From Sphingomonas jatrophae (lineage in GTDB: Bacteria > Pseudomonadota > Alphaproteobacteria > Sphingomonadales > Sphingomonadaceae): a stretch of 64,000 bases of DNA. The DNA lies in the NCBI RefSeq assembly GCF_900113315.1, contig NZ_FOZG01000002.1:1240001-1304000 (forward strand), in the 5' to 3' direction. The notes under the pieces were generated by a model, which saw nothing but the letters and a program-made list of their open reading frames with translations, was not told the DNA's origin and ran no database searches. Of the stretch, positions 18,163 through 25,553 are shown piece after piece. Every line of letters begins with the position of its first letter. Position 1 is the stretch's first letter. A program made the position numbers and the translations under genes.

Positions 18163-20478
18163 GTGTCTTCGTTCCGTTCGCGCTCGTCCGTCATCCTTGC
18201 GGCTTTTGCCGCGGCCACCGCATGGCCGGCCATGGCCGCCGCCCAGCCCGCGGACGATGCGCTCGCCTCCGCCGATGGCGTGGGTGAGATCATCGTCACC
18301 GCCGAGCGGCGGCAGGAGAGCCTGATCGACACGCCGGTCTCGGTCGGCGTCGTCTCGGGCGAGCAGCTGCGCAGCTTCACGCAGGGTGGCGACGATACCT
18401 TGCTGTCGCTCGCCGGCCGCGTGCCGAGCCTGTATGTCGAGACGACCACGGGCCGCATCTTCCCGCGCTTCTACATTCGCGGCCTCGGCAATATCGATTT
18501 CTATCTCGGCGCATCGCAGCCGGTGGAGATCATCCAGGACGACGTGGTGCTGGAGCATGTCGTGCTCAAGTCCAACCCCGTCTACGACGTGGCGCAGGTC
18601 GAGGTGCTGCGCGGGCCGCAGGGCACGCTGTTCGGCCGCAACACGACCGCCGGTATCATCAAGTTCGACACGGTGCGCCCCAGCCAGGAGCTGAGCGGTC
18701 AGATCCAGGCGAGCTACGGCACCTACAACAGCATCAACCTCGACATGGGCGTCGGCGGGCCGCTGGTGCAGGACAAGATCGCGATGCGCGTCTCCGCGCT
18801 CTACCAGCACCGCGACGATTATGTGGACAACGTCTATGTCGGCCCCAGCGCCGACGGCACCGTCTCGCCGAAGAAGAACGCCATGGGCGGCTTCGACGAC
18901 AAGAACGCCCGCCTCCAGCTGCTGCTGACGCCCACCGAGCGCTTCTCGCTGCTGCTGAACGGCCATGTCCGCGAATATGAGGGCACGTCGACGCTGTTCC
19001 TGCGTGGCGGCCTGGTGAAGGGATCGAACGATCCGATCGCGCTGCGCAACGTCGTCGCGTTCGACGAGGCGGACAACAACCAGCAGGATTACAGCACGGC
19101 CGGCGCCTCGGCCAATGCGGCGTGGGATTTCGGCGGCGTCACGCTGACCTCGATCACCGCTTATGAGCGGACGCAGGGGCAGAGCCGCGGCGACACGGAC
19201 GGTGGTGCGGCGGCGAACTTTCCGTTCAATGGCGTCGCCAACGGCTTTGGCCAGAGCCGCGGCAACGTCCGCGATCTCGACCAGTGGACGCAGGAGCTGC
19301 GGCTGGCGAGCGATGGCGATCAGGCGCTTAAGTGGCAGGTGGGCGGTTATTATTTCGACAGCCGCGACATCACCGATTTCTATCAGCGCGCCTTCTTCCT
19401 GACGGGCGCCGCCCGCAATCCGAACAACTGGGTGCGCCTGCGCAACAAGAACACCAGCTACGCGCTGTTCGGCCAGGTGAGCTACCAGCTGACCGACCAG
19501 CTGACGCTGACGGGTGGTGCGCGCTGGACCAAGGACACCAAGAAGACGCGGTTGCTGAAGACCGCCAACACTGCGGCGAACGTCGTCACCTATACTGGTC
19601 GCACCAACGTCCGCCTGTCGGACAAGGAGCCGAGCTGGGACGTCTCCGCGCTTTATGAAGTCAACCCGAACTTCAGCGTCTATGCCCGCGTGGCGCGCGG
19701 TTTCCGCGGACCGACGATCCAGGGCCGCTCGGCCGTGTTCAACGCCGACTTCACGACGGCGAACTCCGAGACGATCCTGTCGGGCGAGGCAGGCTTCAAG
19801 AGCGTGCTGCTGGACGGCAAGCTGCGCCTCAACGCGACGGGTTTTGCCTACCGCGTCAAGGACATCCAGCTGAACGGCAACGATTCGAACGGCAACGGCG
19901 TGCTGTTCAATGCCGACAAGGCGGAGGCCTATGGTCTCGAGGCGGATTTGGAACTGCGGCCCGTGCCGAACCTGTCGATCACCGCGGGCGCCAGCTGGCT
20001 GCACAGCGAGATCAAGGATCCGGACGTGTTCGCGCAGACGTGCGGGCTGAACGGGGTGCAGGTGTGCACGGTCAACGATCCGTTCTTCACCCGCGGCACG
20101 GGCACGGGCCGCACCTATTTTGCGTCGATCGACGGCAATCCGCTGCCGAACGCGCCGGAATATAACTTCAACATCGCAGCGCGCTACGACCTGCCGGTCA
20201 GCGACGATGGCCGCCTGTTCATCAGCACCGACTGGAACGTGCAGGGCTATACGAACCTCGTCCTCTACAAGACCGAGGAATTCTACTCGAAGGGCAATTT
20301 GGAGGGCGGCCTGCGCATCGGCTATGCCGGCGGCAACGGCGCCTGGGAGGTGTCGGCGTTCGCGCGCAACATTACAAAGGAGAAGAACCTGAAGGGCGTG
20401 ATCGAGAATTACATGGCCGCGGTGTATAACGAGCCGCGGATCATCGGCATCTCGCTCTCCGGCCGCCTGCGGCCGTAA
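18163..20478 (+). CDS. TonB-dependent outer-membrane receptor
   Basis: A 771-residue TonB-dependent receptor for active uptake of a ligand across the outer membrane. A signal peptide (about residues 1-29) is followed by a TonB-box-like EIIVTAERR, a plug domain (RFYIRGLGNIDFY, VEVLRGPQGTLFGRNTTAG) and a 22-strand-type barrel ending in GISLSGRLRP. The GTG start is supported by a GGGGGA site. It is an orphan: no TonB, FecR-type regulator, transporter or substrate enzyme adjoins it, so the ligand is unknown. The overall style is that of the large sphingomonad receptor family often linked to plant-derived or aromatic compounds, but this is only an inference. Confidence 0.92.
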   Translation: MSSFRSRSSVILAAFAAATAWPAMAAAQPADDALASADGVGEIIVTAERRQESLIDTPVSVGVVSGEQLRSFTQGGDDTLLSLAGRVPSLYVETTTGRIFPRFYIRGLGNIDFYLGASQPVEIIQDDVVLEHVVLKSNPVYDVAQVEVLRGPQGTLFGRNTTAGIIKFDTVRPSQELSGQIQASYGTYNSINLDMGVGGPLVQDKIAMRVSALYQHRDDYVDNVYVGPSADGTVSPKKNAMGGFDDKNARLQLLLTPTERFSLLLNGHVREYEGTSTLFLRGGLVKGSNDPIALRNVVAFDEADNNQQDYSTAGASANAAWDFGGVTLTSITAYERTQGQSRGDTDGGAAANFPFNGVANGFGQSRGNVRDLDQWTQELRLASDGDQALKWQVGGYYFDSRDITDFYQRAFFLTGAARNPNNWVRLRNKNTSYALFGQVSYQLTDQLTLTGGARWTKDTKKTRLLKTANTAANVVTYTGRTNVRLSDKEPSWDVSALYEVNPNFSVYARVARGFRGPTIQGRSAVFNADFTTANSETILSGEAGFKSVLLDGKLRLNATGFAYRVKDIQLNGNDSNGNGVLFNADKAEAYGLEADLELRPVPNLSITAGASWLHSEIKDPDVFAQTCGLNGVQVCTVNDPFFTRGTGTGRTYFASIDGNPLPNAPEYNFNIAARYDLPVSDDGRLFISTDWNVQGYTNLVLYKTEEFYSKGNLEGGLRIGYAGGNGAWEVSAFARNITKEKNLKGVIENYMAAVYNEPRIIGISLSGRLRP

Positions 20479-20487
20479 GCGGTCAGG

Positions 20488-20518
20488 CCGTCGCCTCGGC
20501 CACATGCCGGGGCGACGG
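20488..20518. terminator. Hairpin between convergent genes
   Basis: An 8-bp stem (CCGTCGCC at 20488-20495 with GGCGACGG at 20511-20518) encloses a further short stem. It lies between the 3' ends of the TonB receptor and the Old Yellow Enzyme genes and probably works as a terminator in both directions, although no T-run follows. Confidence 0.5.
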
Positions 20519-20524
20519 ACGGCC

Positions 20525-21643
20525 TCAATTCTCCGCGCTGCCGCCCACGTCGAACAGGTGGCGATACTGGCGCGGCTGCGAGCGGAGATACTGGTCGGGC
20601 GCACGCACCCGGCCGCCGAGATGCGCCGCGGCATGCCACGGCCAGCGCGGATCGTAGAGGATGGTGCGGGCGAGCGCGACCATGTCCGCATCGCCGGTGC
20701 CGACGATCGCCTCGGCATGATCGGGGTCGGTGATCAGGCCGACCGCGACGACGGGGATCGACACCGCCTGCTTCACCGCGCGCGCCAGCGGCACCTGATA
20801 GCCGGGGCCGACCGGGATATCCTGCCGCGGATCGAGCCCGCCCGACGAGACGTGGATCGCCGCGGCACCACGCGCCTCCAGCGCCTGCGCGAAGGCGACG
20901 GTCTGCTCGATGTCCCAGCCGCCCTCGACCCAGTCGGTGCCGGAGAGGCGCATCGTCACCGGCCTGTCCGCGGGGAAGGCGGCACGGACCGCATCATGCA
21001 CCTCCAGCGGGAAGCGCAGGCGGTTCTCGAGGCTGCCGCCATAATCATCGTCGCGCCGGTTCGAGAGCGGCGAGAGGAACTGGTGCAGCAGATAGCCGTG
21101 CGCCCCGTGCAGCTGGATGGCATCGATCCCCAGCCGCGCCGCGCGCGCAGCAGCAGCGGCGAAGGCATCGCGGATGCGGGCGAGGCCGTCGCGGTCGAGC
21201 GCGGTGGGCGCATTATCCTGCGTGCCGAAGGGCAGGGCGGAGGGAGCCACCGTCTGCCAGCCGTTGGCATGGCTGGGCGCGATCTGGCCGCCGCCCTTCC
21301 ACGGCAGGTCGGTCGAGGCCTTGCGGCCGGCATGGCCGAGCTGGATGGCGATCGGCATGTCCGACCAGCGGCGTATGCTCTCCAGCACCCGCGCCATCGC
21401 CGCCTCGGTCGCATCGTCCCACAGGCCGACATCGGCATAGCTGATGCGCCCCTCGGGCTCGACCGCGGTCGCCTCGATCGTCAGCAGCGCCGCGCCCGAC
21501 AGCGCAAGCTGGCCGAGATGGATCTGGTGCCAGTCGGTCATCCGGCCATCCTCGGCCGAATATTGGCACATCGGCGCGATGACGATGCGATTGGCAAGGG
21601 TGAGGCCACCCACGTCGAGCGGCTGGAACAGCTTGGGCGTCAT
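20525..21643 (-). CDS. NADH:flavin oxidoreductase, Old Yellow Enzyme family (YqjM/NamA-like)
   Basis: FMN-dependent ene-reductase of 372 residues, closest in style to the YqjM/NamA class that reduces activated C=C bonds in electrophiles. Visible signatures are IVIAPMCQYSAEDG with the redox-tuning cysteine, the active-site LHGAHGYLLHQFLSP, NRRDDDYGGSLENR, and the phosphate-binding C-terminal region ending MVALARTILYDPRWPWHAA. The ATG at 21643 follows an AAGGAGA site; the upstream in-frame extension overlaps the exporter gene. It starts 17 bases after the Atm1-like exporter gene, so the two are likely one transcript. Physiological substrate unknown. Confidence 0.92.
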   Translation of the reverse strand: MTPKLFQPLDVGGLTLANRIVIAPMCQYSAEDGRMTDWHQIHLGQLALSGAALLTIEATAVEPEGRISYADVGLWDDATEAAMARVLESIRRWSDMPIAIQLGHAGRKASTDLPWKGGGQIAPSHANGWQTVAPSALPFGTQDNAPTALDRDGLARIRDAFAAAAARAARLGIDAIQLHGAHGYLLHQFLSPLSNRRDDDYGGSLENRLRFPLEVHDAVRAAFPADRPVTMRLSGTDWVEGGWDIEQTVAFAQALEARGAAAIHVSSGGLDPRQDIPVGPGYQVPLARAVKQAVSIPVVAVGLITDPDHAEAIVGTGDADMVALARTILYDPRWPWHAAAHLGGRVRAPDQYLRSQPRQYRHLFDVGGSAEN

Positions 21644-21660
21644 CCGGGTCTCCTTGGGGA

Positions 21661-23475
21661 TCAGGCGGCTTCCAGCGCGGTCTCGCGCTCGGCCTGCTGG
21701 CGCCGCCACATTTCGGCATAAAGGCCGTCCTTGGCGAGCAGGCGGGCATGCGTGCCGCGCTCCACGACGCGGCCCGCCTCGACTACCGCAATCTCGTCGG
21801 CATCGACCACGGTGGACAGGCGGTGCGCGACGACGATGGTGGTCCGCCTCGCCGACACGCGGGCGAGCGTCGCCTGGATGTCCGCCTCCGTCCGGCTGTC
21901 GAGCGCGCTGGTCGCTTCGTCGAGGATCAGGATGGGCGGGTTCTTGAGCAGGGTGCGCGCAATGGCGACGCGCTGCTTCTCGCCGCCCGACAGCTTCAGA
22001 CCGCGCTCACCGACGGGCGTGTCATACCCTTGCGGCAGGCCCATGATGAAATCGTGGATCGCCGCGCCCTTCGCCGCGGCGACGATCTCGTCCTGCGTCG
22101 AGCCATCCCGGCCATAGCCGATATTGTAGCCGATCGTGTCGTTGAACAGCACCGTATCCTGCGGGACGATGCCGATCGAGCGGCGCAAAGTCGCCTGGCT
22201 GACTGCCGAGATATCCTGCCCGTCGATGGTGATGCGGCCCTCGCTCGGATCGTAGAAGCGGTAGAGCAGGCGCGCGAGAGTCGACTTGCCTGCCCCCGAG
22301 GGGCCGACGACGGCAAGCGTGTGGCCGGCCGGCACCGTCAGGTCGATGCCGTGGAGGATCGGGCGATCCTTGTCGTAGCGGAAATCGACATGCTCGAACC
22401 GCACCGTGCCGCCCAGCACGACAAGCGGCTTGGCGTCTGCCGCATCCGTCACCTCGGGCGGCGTGTCGATCAGGCGGAACATCGCCTCCATGTCGATCAG
22501 GCCCTGGCGGATCTCGCGATAGACCATGCCGAGCATGTCGAGCGGGCGGAAAAGCTGCGCGAGCAGGGTGTTGACCAGCACCACGTCGCCCGTGGTGAAG
22601 CGGCCTTGGCTCCATCCCCAGATGGTGAAGCCCATCGCGCCCGCCATCATCAGGTTGGTAATCAGCGCCTGACCGATGTTGAGCGCGGCGAGCGAGCCTT
22701 CATTCTTGGTCGCGGCATTGGCATAGGCCTGCACCGCCTCACCGTAGCGGCGCGTCTCGACACCCTCGGCGTTGAAATATTTGACCGTCTCGTAATTCAG
22801 CAGCGAATCGACCGCACGCGCGACGGCGCGGGTATCATGCTCCACCATCGCGCGGCGCATCTTGGTGCGCCATTCGGTGACGACGCGGGTATAGACGATA
22901 TAGGCCGCGACCATCGCCAGCGTGGCGGCGACCAGCCCGATGCCAAATTTGACGAAGAAGATCAGCGAAACGGCGACCAGCTCCAGCACCGTCGGGCCGA
23001 TGTTGAACAGCAGGAAATAGAGCATCGTGTCGATGCTCTTGGTGCCGCGCTCGACCACCTTGGTGACGGCGCCGGTGCGGCGTTCCAGATGGTAGCGGAG
23101 CGACAGGCCGTGGAGATGGCCGAACACCTCCACCGACAGGCGGCGCGCGGCGTCCTGGCCGACCCGCTCGAAGATGGCGTTGCGCAGGTTGTCGAACAGC
23201 ACGCCGCCGAAGCGCGCGGCGGCATAGGCCGCGACCAGCGCGATGGCGAGGCCGACGCCCGGCTCCAGCCCAGGCGTCATCCGGTCGATCGCCGCCTTGT
23301 AGGCGAACGGCATCAGCAGCACCGCACCCTTGGCGGCGAGCACGAGAGCCATCGCGGCGGCGACGCGCGCACGCAGCGCAGGCGCATCCGCCGGCCAGAG
23401 ATAGGGCAGGAAACGGCGCAGCGTGTGCAGACCGCGTTCGGGGGCGGCGGTCTCGGTCGGGCGTTCGGGTGGCAT
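21661..23475 (-). CDS. Atm1-type ABC exporter (fused membrane and ATPase domains)
   Basis: Half-transporter of 604 residues with six transmembrane helices (about residues 35-330) and a C-terminal ABC ATPase: Walker A VVGPSGAGKST, signature LSGGEKQRVAIARTLLK, Walker B ILILDEATSALD. It resembles the ABCB7/Atm1/HMT1 group, which in Novosphingobium exports glutathione derivatives and glutathione-metal adducts. The NYETVKYFNAE segment is typical of that group. It heads a probable two-gene unit with an ene-reductase, which fits handling of reactive electrophiles or metals. Export direction and substrate are inferred from the family. Confidence 0.9.
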   Translation of the reverse strand: MPPERPTETAAPERGLHTLRRFLPYLWPADAPALRARVAAAMALVLAAKGAVLLMPFAYKAAIDRMTPGLEPGVGLAIALVAAYAAARFGGVLFDNLRNAIFERVGQDAARRLSVEVFGHLHGLSLRYHLERRTGAVTKVVERGTKSIDTMLYFLLFNIGPTVLELVAVSLIFFVKFGIGLVAATLAMVAAYIVYTRVVTEWRTKMRRAMVEHDTRAVARAVDSLLNYETVKYFNAEGVETRRYGEAVQAYANAATKNEGSLAALNIGQALITNLMMAGAMGFTIWGWSQGRFTTGDVVLVNTLLAQLFRPLDMLGMVYREIRQGLIDMEAMFRLIDTPPEVTDAADAKPLVVLGGTVRFEHVDFRYDKDRPILHGIDLTVPAGHTLAVVGPSGAGKSTLARLLYRFYDPSEGRITIDGQDISAVSQATLRRSIGIVPQDTVLFNDTIGYNIGYGRDGSTQDEIVAAAKGAAIHDFIMGLPQGYDTPVGERGLKLSGGEKQRVAIARTLLKNPPILILDEATSALDSRTEADIQATLARVSARRTTIVVAHRLSTVVDADEIAVVEAGRVVERGTHARLLAKDGLYAEMWRRQQAERETALEAA

Positions 23476-23582
23476 CGCGGCCCGAGATAGGGAGGCGGAG
23501 CGCCTGCGCCAATGTGGGACCGATCACAATGCAACCGGCCCGAACATGGCACGTTTCGTCGTGGAAGGTTGGGGAGGCAGCC

Positions 23583-23807
23583 ATGGGCCCGGCGCTTTAC
23601 GTGATTGCGATCCTGGGATGCGGCGACAGCGAGGCGGCGTGTCGCGAAGTGCGCCGGATCGACAGGGCCTATGCCACGGCCGCAGCGTGCAGCGCGGCGA
23701 GCGCCACCGTGCTGGCGACGCAGGCCGATCTCGACTTCCCCGTCGTGCAGGCGGAATGCCGGCCTGCGACCGCGCTTGCCGCGATGACGCCCCGCCCGCG
23801 CGGCTGA
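23583..23807 (+). CDS. Small cysteine-containing hypothetical protein
   Basis: A 74-residue protein of unknown function. The ATG at 23583 is preceded by a strong GGGGAGG site, which is the main reason to accept it. It begins with a short hydrophobic stretch (MGPALYVIAILG) followed by four cysteines (13, 20, 36 and 59) that could form disulfides if exported, although the hydrophobic start is short for a signal peptide. It lies 13 bases before another uncharacterised gene on the same strand and diverges from the Atm1-like exporter. Confidence 0.6.
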   Translation: MGPALYVIAILGCGDSEAACREVRRIDRAYATAAACSAASATVLATQADLDFPVVQAECRPATALAAMTPRPRG

Positions 23808-23820
23808 GCGCGTCTCTCCC

Positions 23821-24186
23821 ATGAGCGAAGGGCCGGGTTCGATCGCGGACGTCGGCCGCGTCCGTGCGCTGCTGGTCGAGGCGGCGCGGGAGGAACGCAG
23901 CGTCAGCTATTCGGAGCTGCTGGCGCTGCTCGGCCACCGCTTTACCCGCCCGAAAATGCGTGCCTTGTGCAAGACGCTCGACGCGGTGGACCGGGACGGC
24001 GCGGCTGCGGGCGAGCCCGCGCTGGCGGTGCTGGTGGTGCGCGAATCGGATCGGCTGCCCGGGCAGGGCTGGTGGACGAGCGGGCCGGGCCTGCTGCTCG
24101 ACGAGGCGGACTGGTATGGACCCGAGGCGCACGCGCTGGTGCGCGAGCTGCAGGGCGTGGCGTTCGACTGGTGGCGCGGGCGATAG
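23821..24186 (+). CDS. Conserved hypothetical protein (YSELL-type)
   Basis: A 121-residue protein with no domain that I recognise with certainty. It is hydrophilic, with no membrane segment or signal. The segment SVSYSELLALLGHRFTRPKM followed by RALCKTLDAVD and a later LPGQGWWTSGPG has the look of a small winged-helix-like fold, faintly recalling the C-terminal helix-turn-helix part of alkyltransferase-like proteins, but the catalytic PCHR motif is absent. Codon use matches real genes here. Convergent with the ubiquinone hydroxylase gene, nine bases away. Confidence 0.75.
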   Translation: MSEGPGSIADVGRVRALLVEAAREERSVSYSELLALLGHRFTRPKMRALCKTLDAVDRDGAAAGEPALAVLVVRESDRLPGQGWWTSGPGLLLDEADWYGPEAHALVRELQGVAFDWWRGR

Positions 24187-24195
24187 CGGCTCGCG

Positions 24196-25425
24196 CTAGA
24201 CCAGTTCGCCCCTGAGCAGTGTCGGCAGCTCACCCGATTCGCCGCGCGCCTCCGCCATGAACATGTCCTTCAGCGGGCCGACGCGCTCCACCACGCCGAG
24301 GCCGAAGCGGCGCACGGCGCGCGGCACAGCGCCGGGCAGGCCGAACAGGCGGGTCAGCCCGTCGGTGGCGGCAGCGACGGACAGCGTGTCGAGCCCGCGC
24401 CAGCGATCATAACGGGCGAGCAGCTGGGCATCGCCCGGATCGAGACCGAGGCGGGCGCCTTCCACCAGCACCTGGGCGAGCGCCGCTGCATCGCGGAAGC
24501 CGAGATTGAGGCCCTGGCCGGCAATCGGGTGGATGCCGTGGCCGGCATCGCCGATCAGCGCCAGCCGCTCCGCCGTCATCGTCGCGGCATGATGGAAGCC
24601 GAGCGGATAGGTCGAGCGCGCGGCGATCAGCTCGACCGATCCCAGCAGCCCGCCCATTGCTTTCAGCGCCGCATCGGCAAAGCCGCGCGGGCCGAGACCG
24701 AGCAGGCCCGGCGCGTCCGCCGCCGCGACCGACCAGACCAGAGCCGAGCGATGCCTGCCCTCCGCATCGTCGATCAGCGGCAGCAGCGCGAAGGGACCGG
24801 CGGGATAGAAGATTTCGTGCGCGACATGGCCGTGCGGTCGCTCATGACCGAGCATGGTGACGATCGCGGCATGATCGTAGCTCCACCGGGCAATGCGGAT
24901 GCCCGCCGCCTCGCGCGTCGGCGATTGACGCCCCTCGGCCGCAACCAGCAGCGCACCCCGCGCAATGCGGCCGTCGGCGAGCGTCACGGTCACGCCATGC
25001 ACGCTCCGCTCCGTCGCGACCGGACGGGCGGGCTGGAGCAGGCGGACGTTCGCCGCGCCGGCGGCCGCATCGTGCAGCGTGCGGCGCAGCGTGCGATTCT
25101 CGACCATGATGCCGAGCGGATCGCCCTGATCCGCATCGAAGCGCAGCGGCCGCGGCTCGAGCCCGTCACGCACGGCGATGGTGCGGATGGCGCAGCCGGC
25201 TCCTTCCAGCCGCGGGGCGACGCCGATCGCCTCCAGGAACCGCCACGAGGCGCTGGCGACGGCGGAGGCGCGCCCGTCATGCCCCGGTGCGTGCAGCGAG
25301 GCGGGATCCGCCGGGTCGATCACGATCGCCGAAAGCCCGTGCGCGTCGAGCGCAAGCGCGAGGGTGAGGCCGACCAGGCCTGCGCCAAGGATCACGACGT
25401 CGGCGCGCAGCTCTTCTGTGTCCAT
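24196..25425 (-). CDS. UbiH/UbiF/Coq6-family FAD-dependent hydroxylase
   Basis: FAD monooxygenase of 409 residues, of the group that hydroxylates the ubiquinone ring. The N-terminal dinucleotide-binding motif GAGLVG (residues 14-19), an acidic strand end IVIDPADP and the second FAD-contact motif LIGDAGHGIHPIAGQGLNLG are all present. Alphaproteobacteria use several UbiH-family enzymes (UbiH, UbiF, UbiL, UbiM) with different ring positions, and sequence inspection alone does not decide which this is. Diverges from ftsK. Confidence 0.88.
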   Translation of the reverse strand: MDTEELRADVVILGAGLVGLTLALALDAHGLSAIVIDPADPASLHAPGHDGRASAVASASWRFLEAIGVAPRLEGAGCAIRTIAVRDGLEPRPLRFDADQGDPLGIMVENRTLRRTLHDAAAGAANVRLLQPARPVATERSVHGVTVTLADGRIARGALLVAAEGRQSPTREAAGIRIARWSYDHAAIVTMLGHERPHGHVAHEIFYPAGPFALLPLIDDAEGRHRSALVWSVAAADAPGLLGLGPRGFADAALKAMGGLLGSVELIAARSTYPLGFHHAATMTAERLALIGDAGHGIHPIAGQGLNLGFRDAAALAQVLVEGARLGLDPGDAQLLARYDRWRGLDTLSVAAATDGLTRLFGLPGAVPRAVRRFGLGVVERVGPLKDMFMAEARGESGELPTLLRGELV

Positions 25426-25553
25426 GGCGCATGCCTTAGGCGCAAATCCGCCGCGCCGAAACCCGACCCGGCTTGACCGAGACGCCCCCGCAGCGGCATT
25501 TTCGGCGGAACGGATGCGGACCGGCAGGGGCCGCGGGGCAAGGCAGCACAGGC

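Noticed and set aside
18061-20718. An 885-codon open frame antisense to the TonB receptor gene
   Set aside because: Composition is dominated by R, A, D and H with no domain, and the sense strand encodes a clear receptor with signal peptide, plug and barrel.
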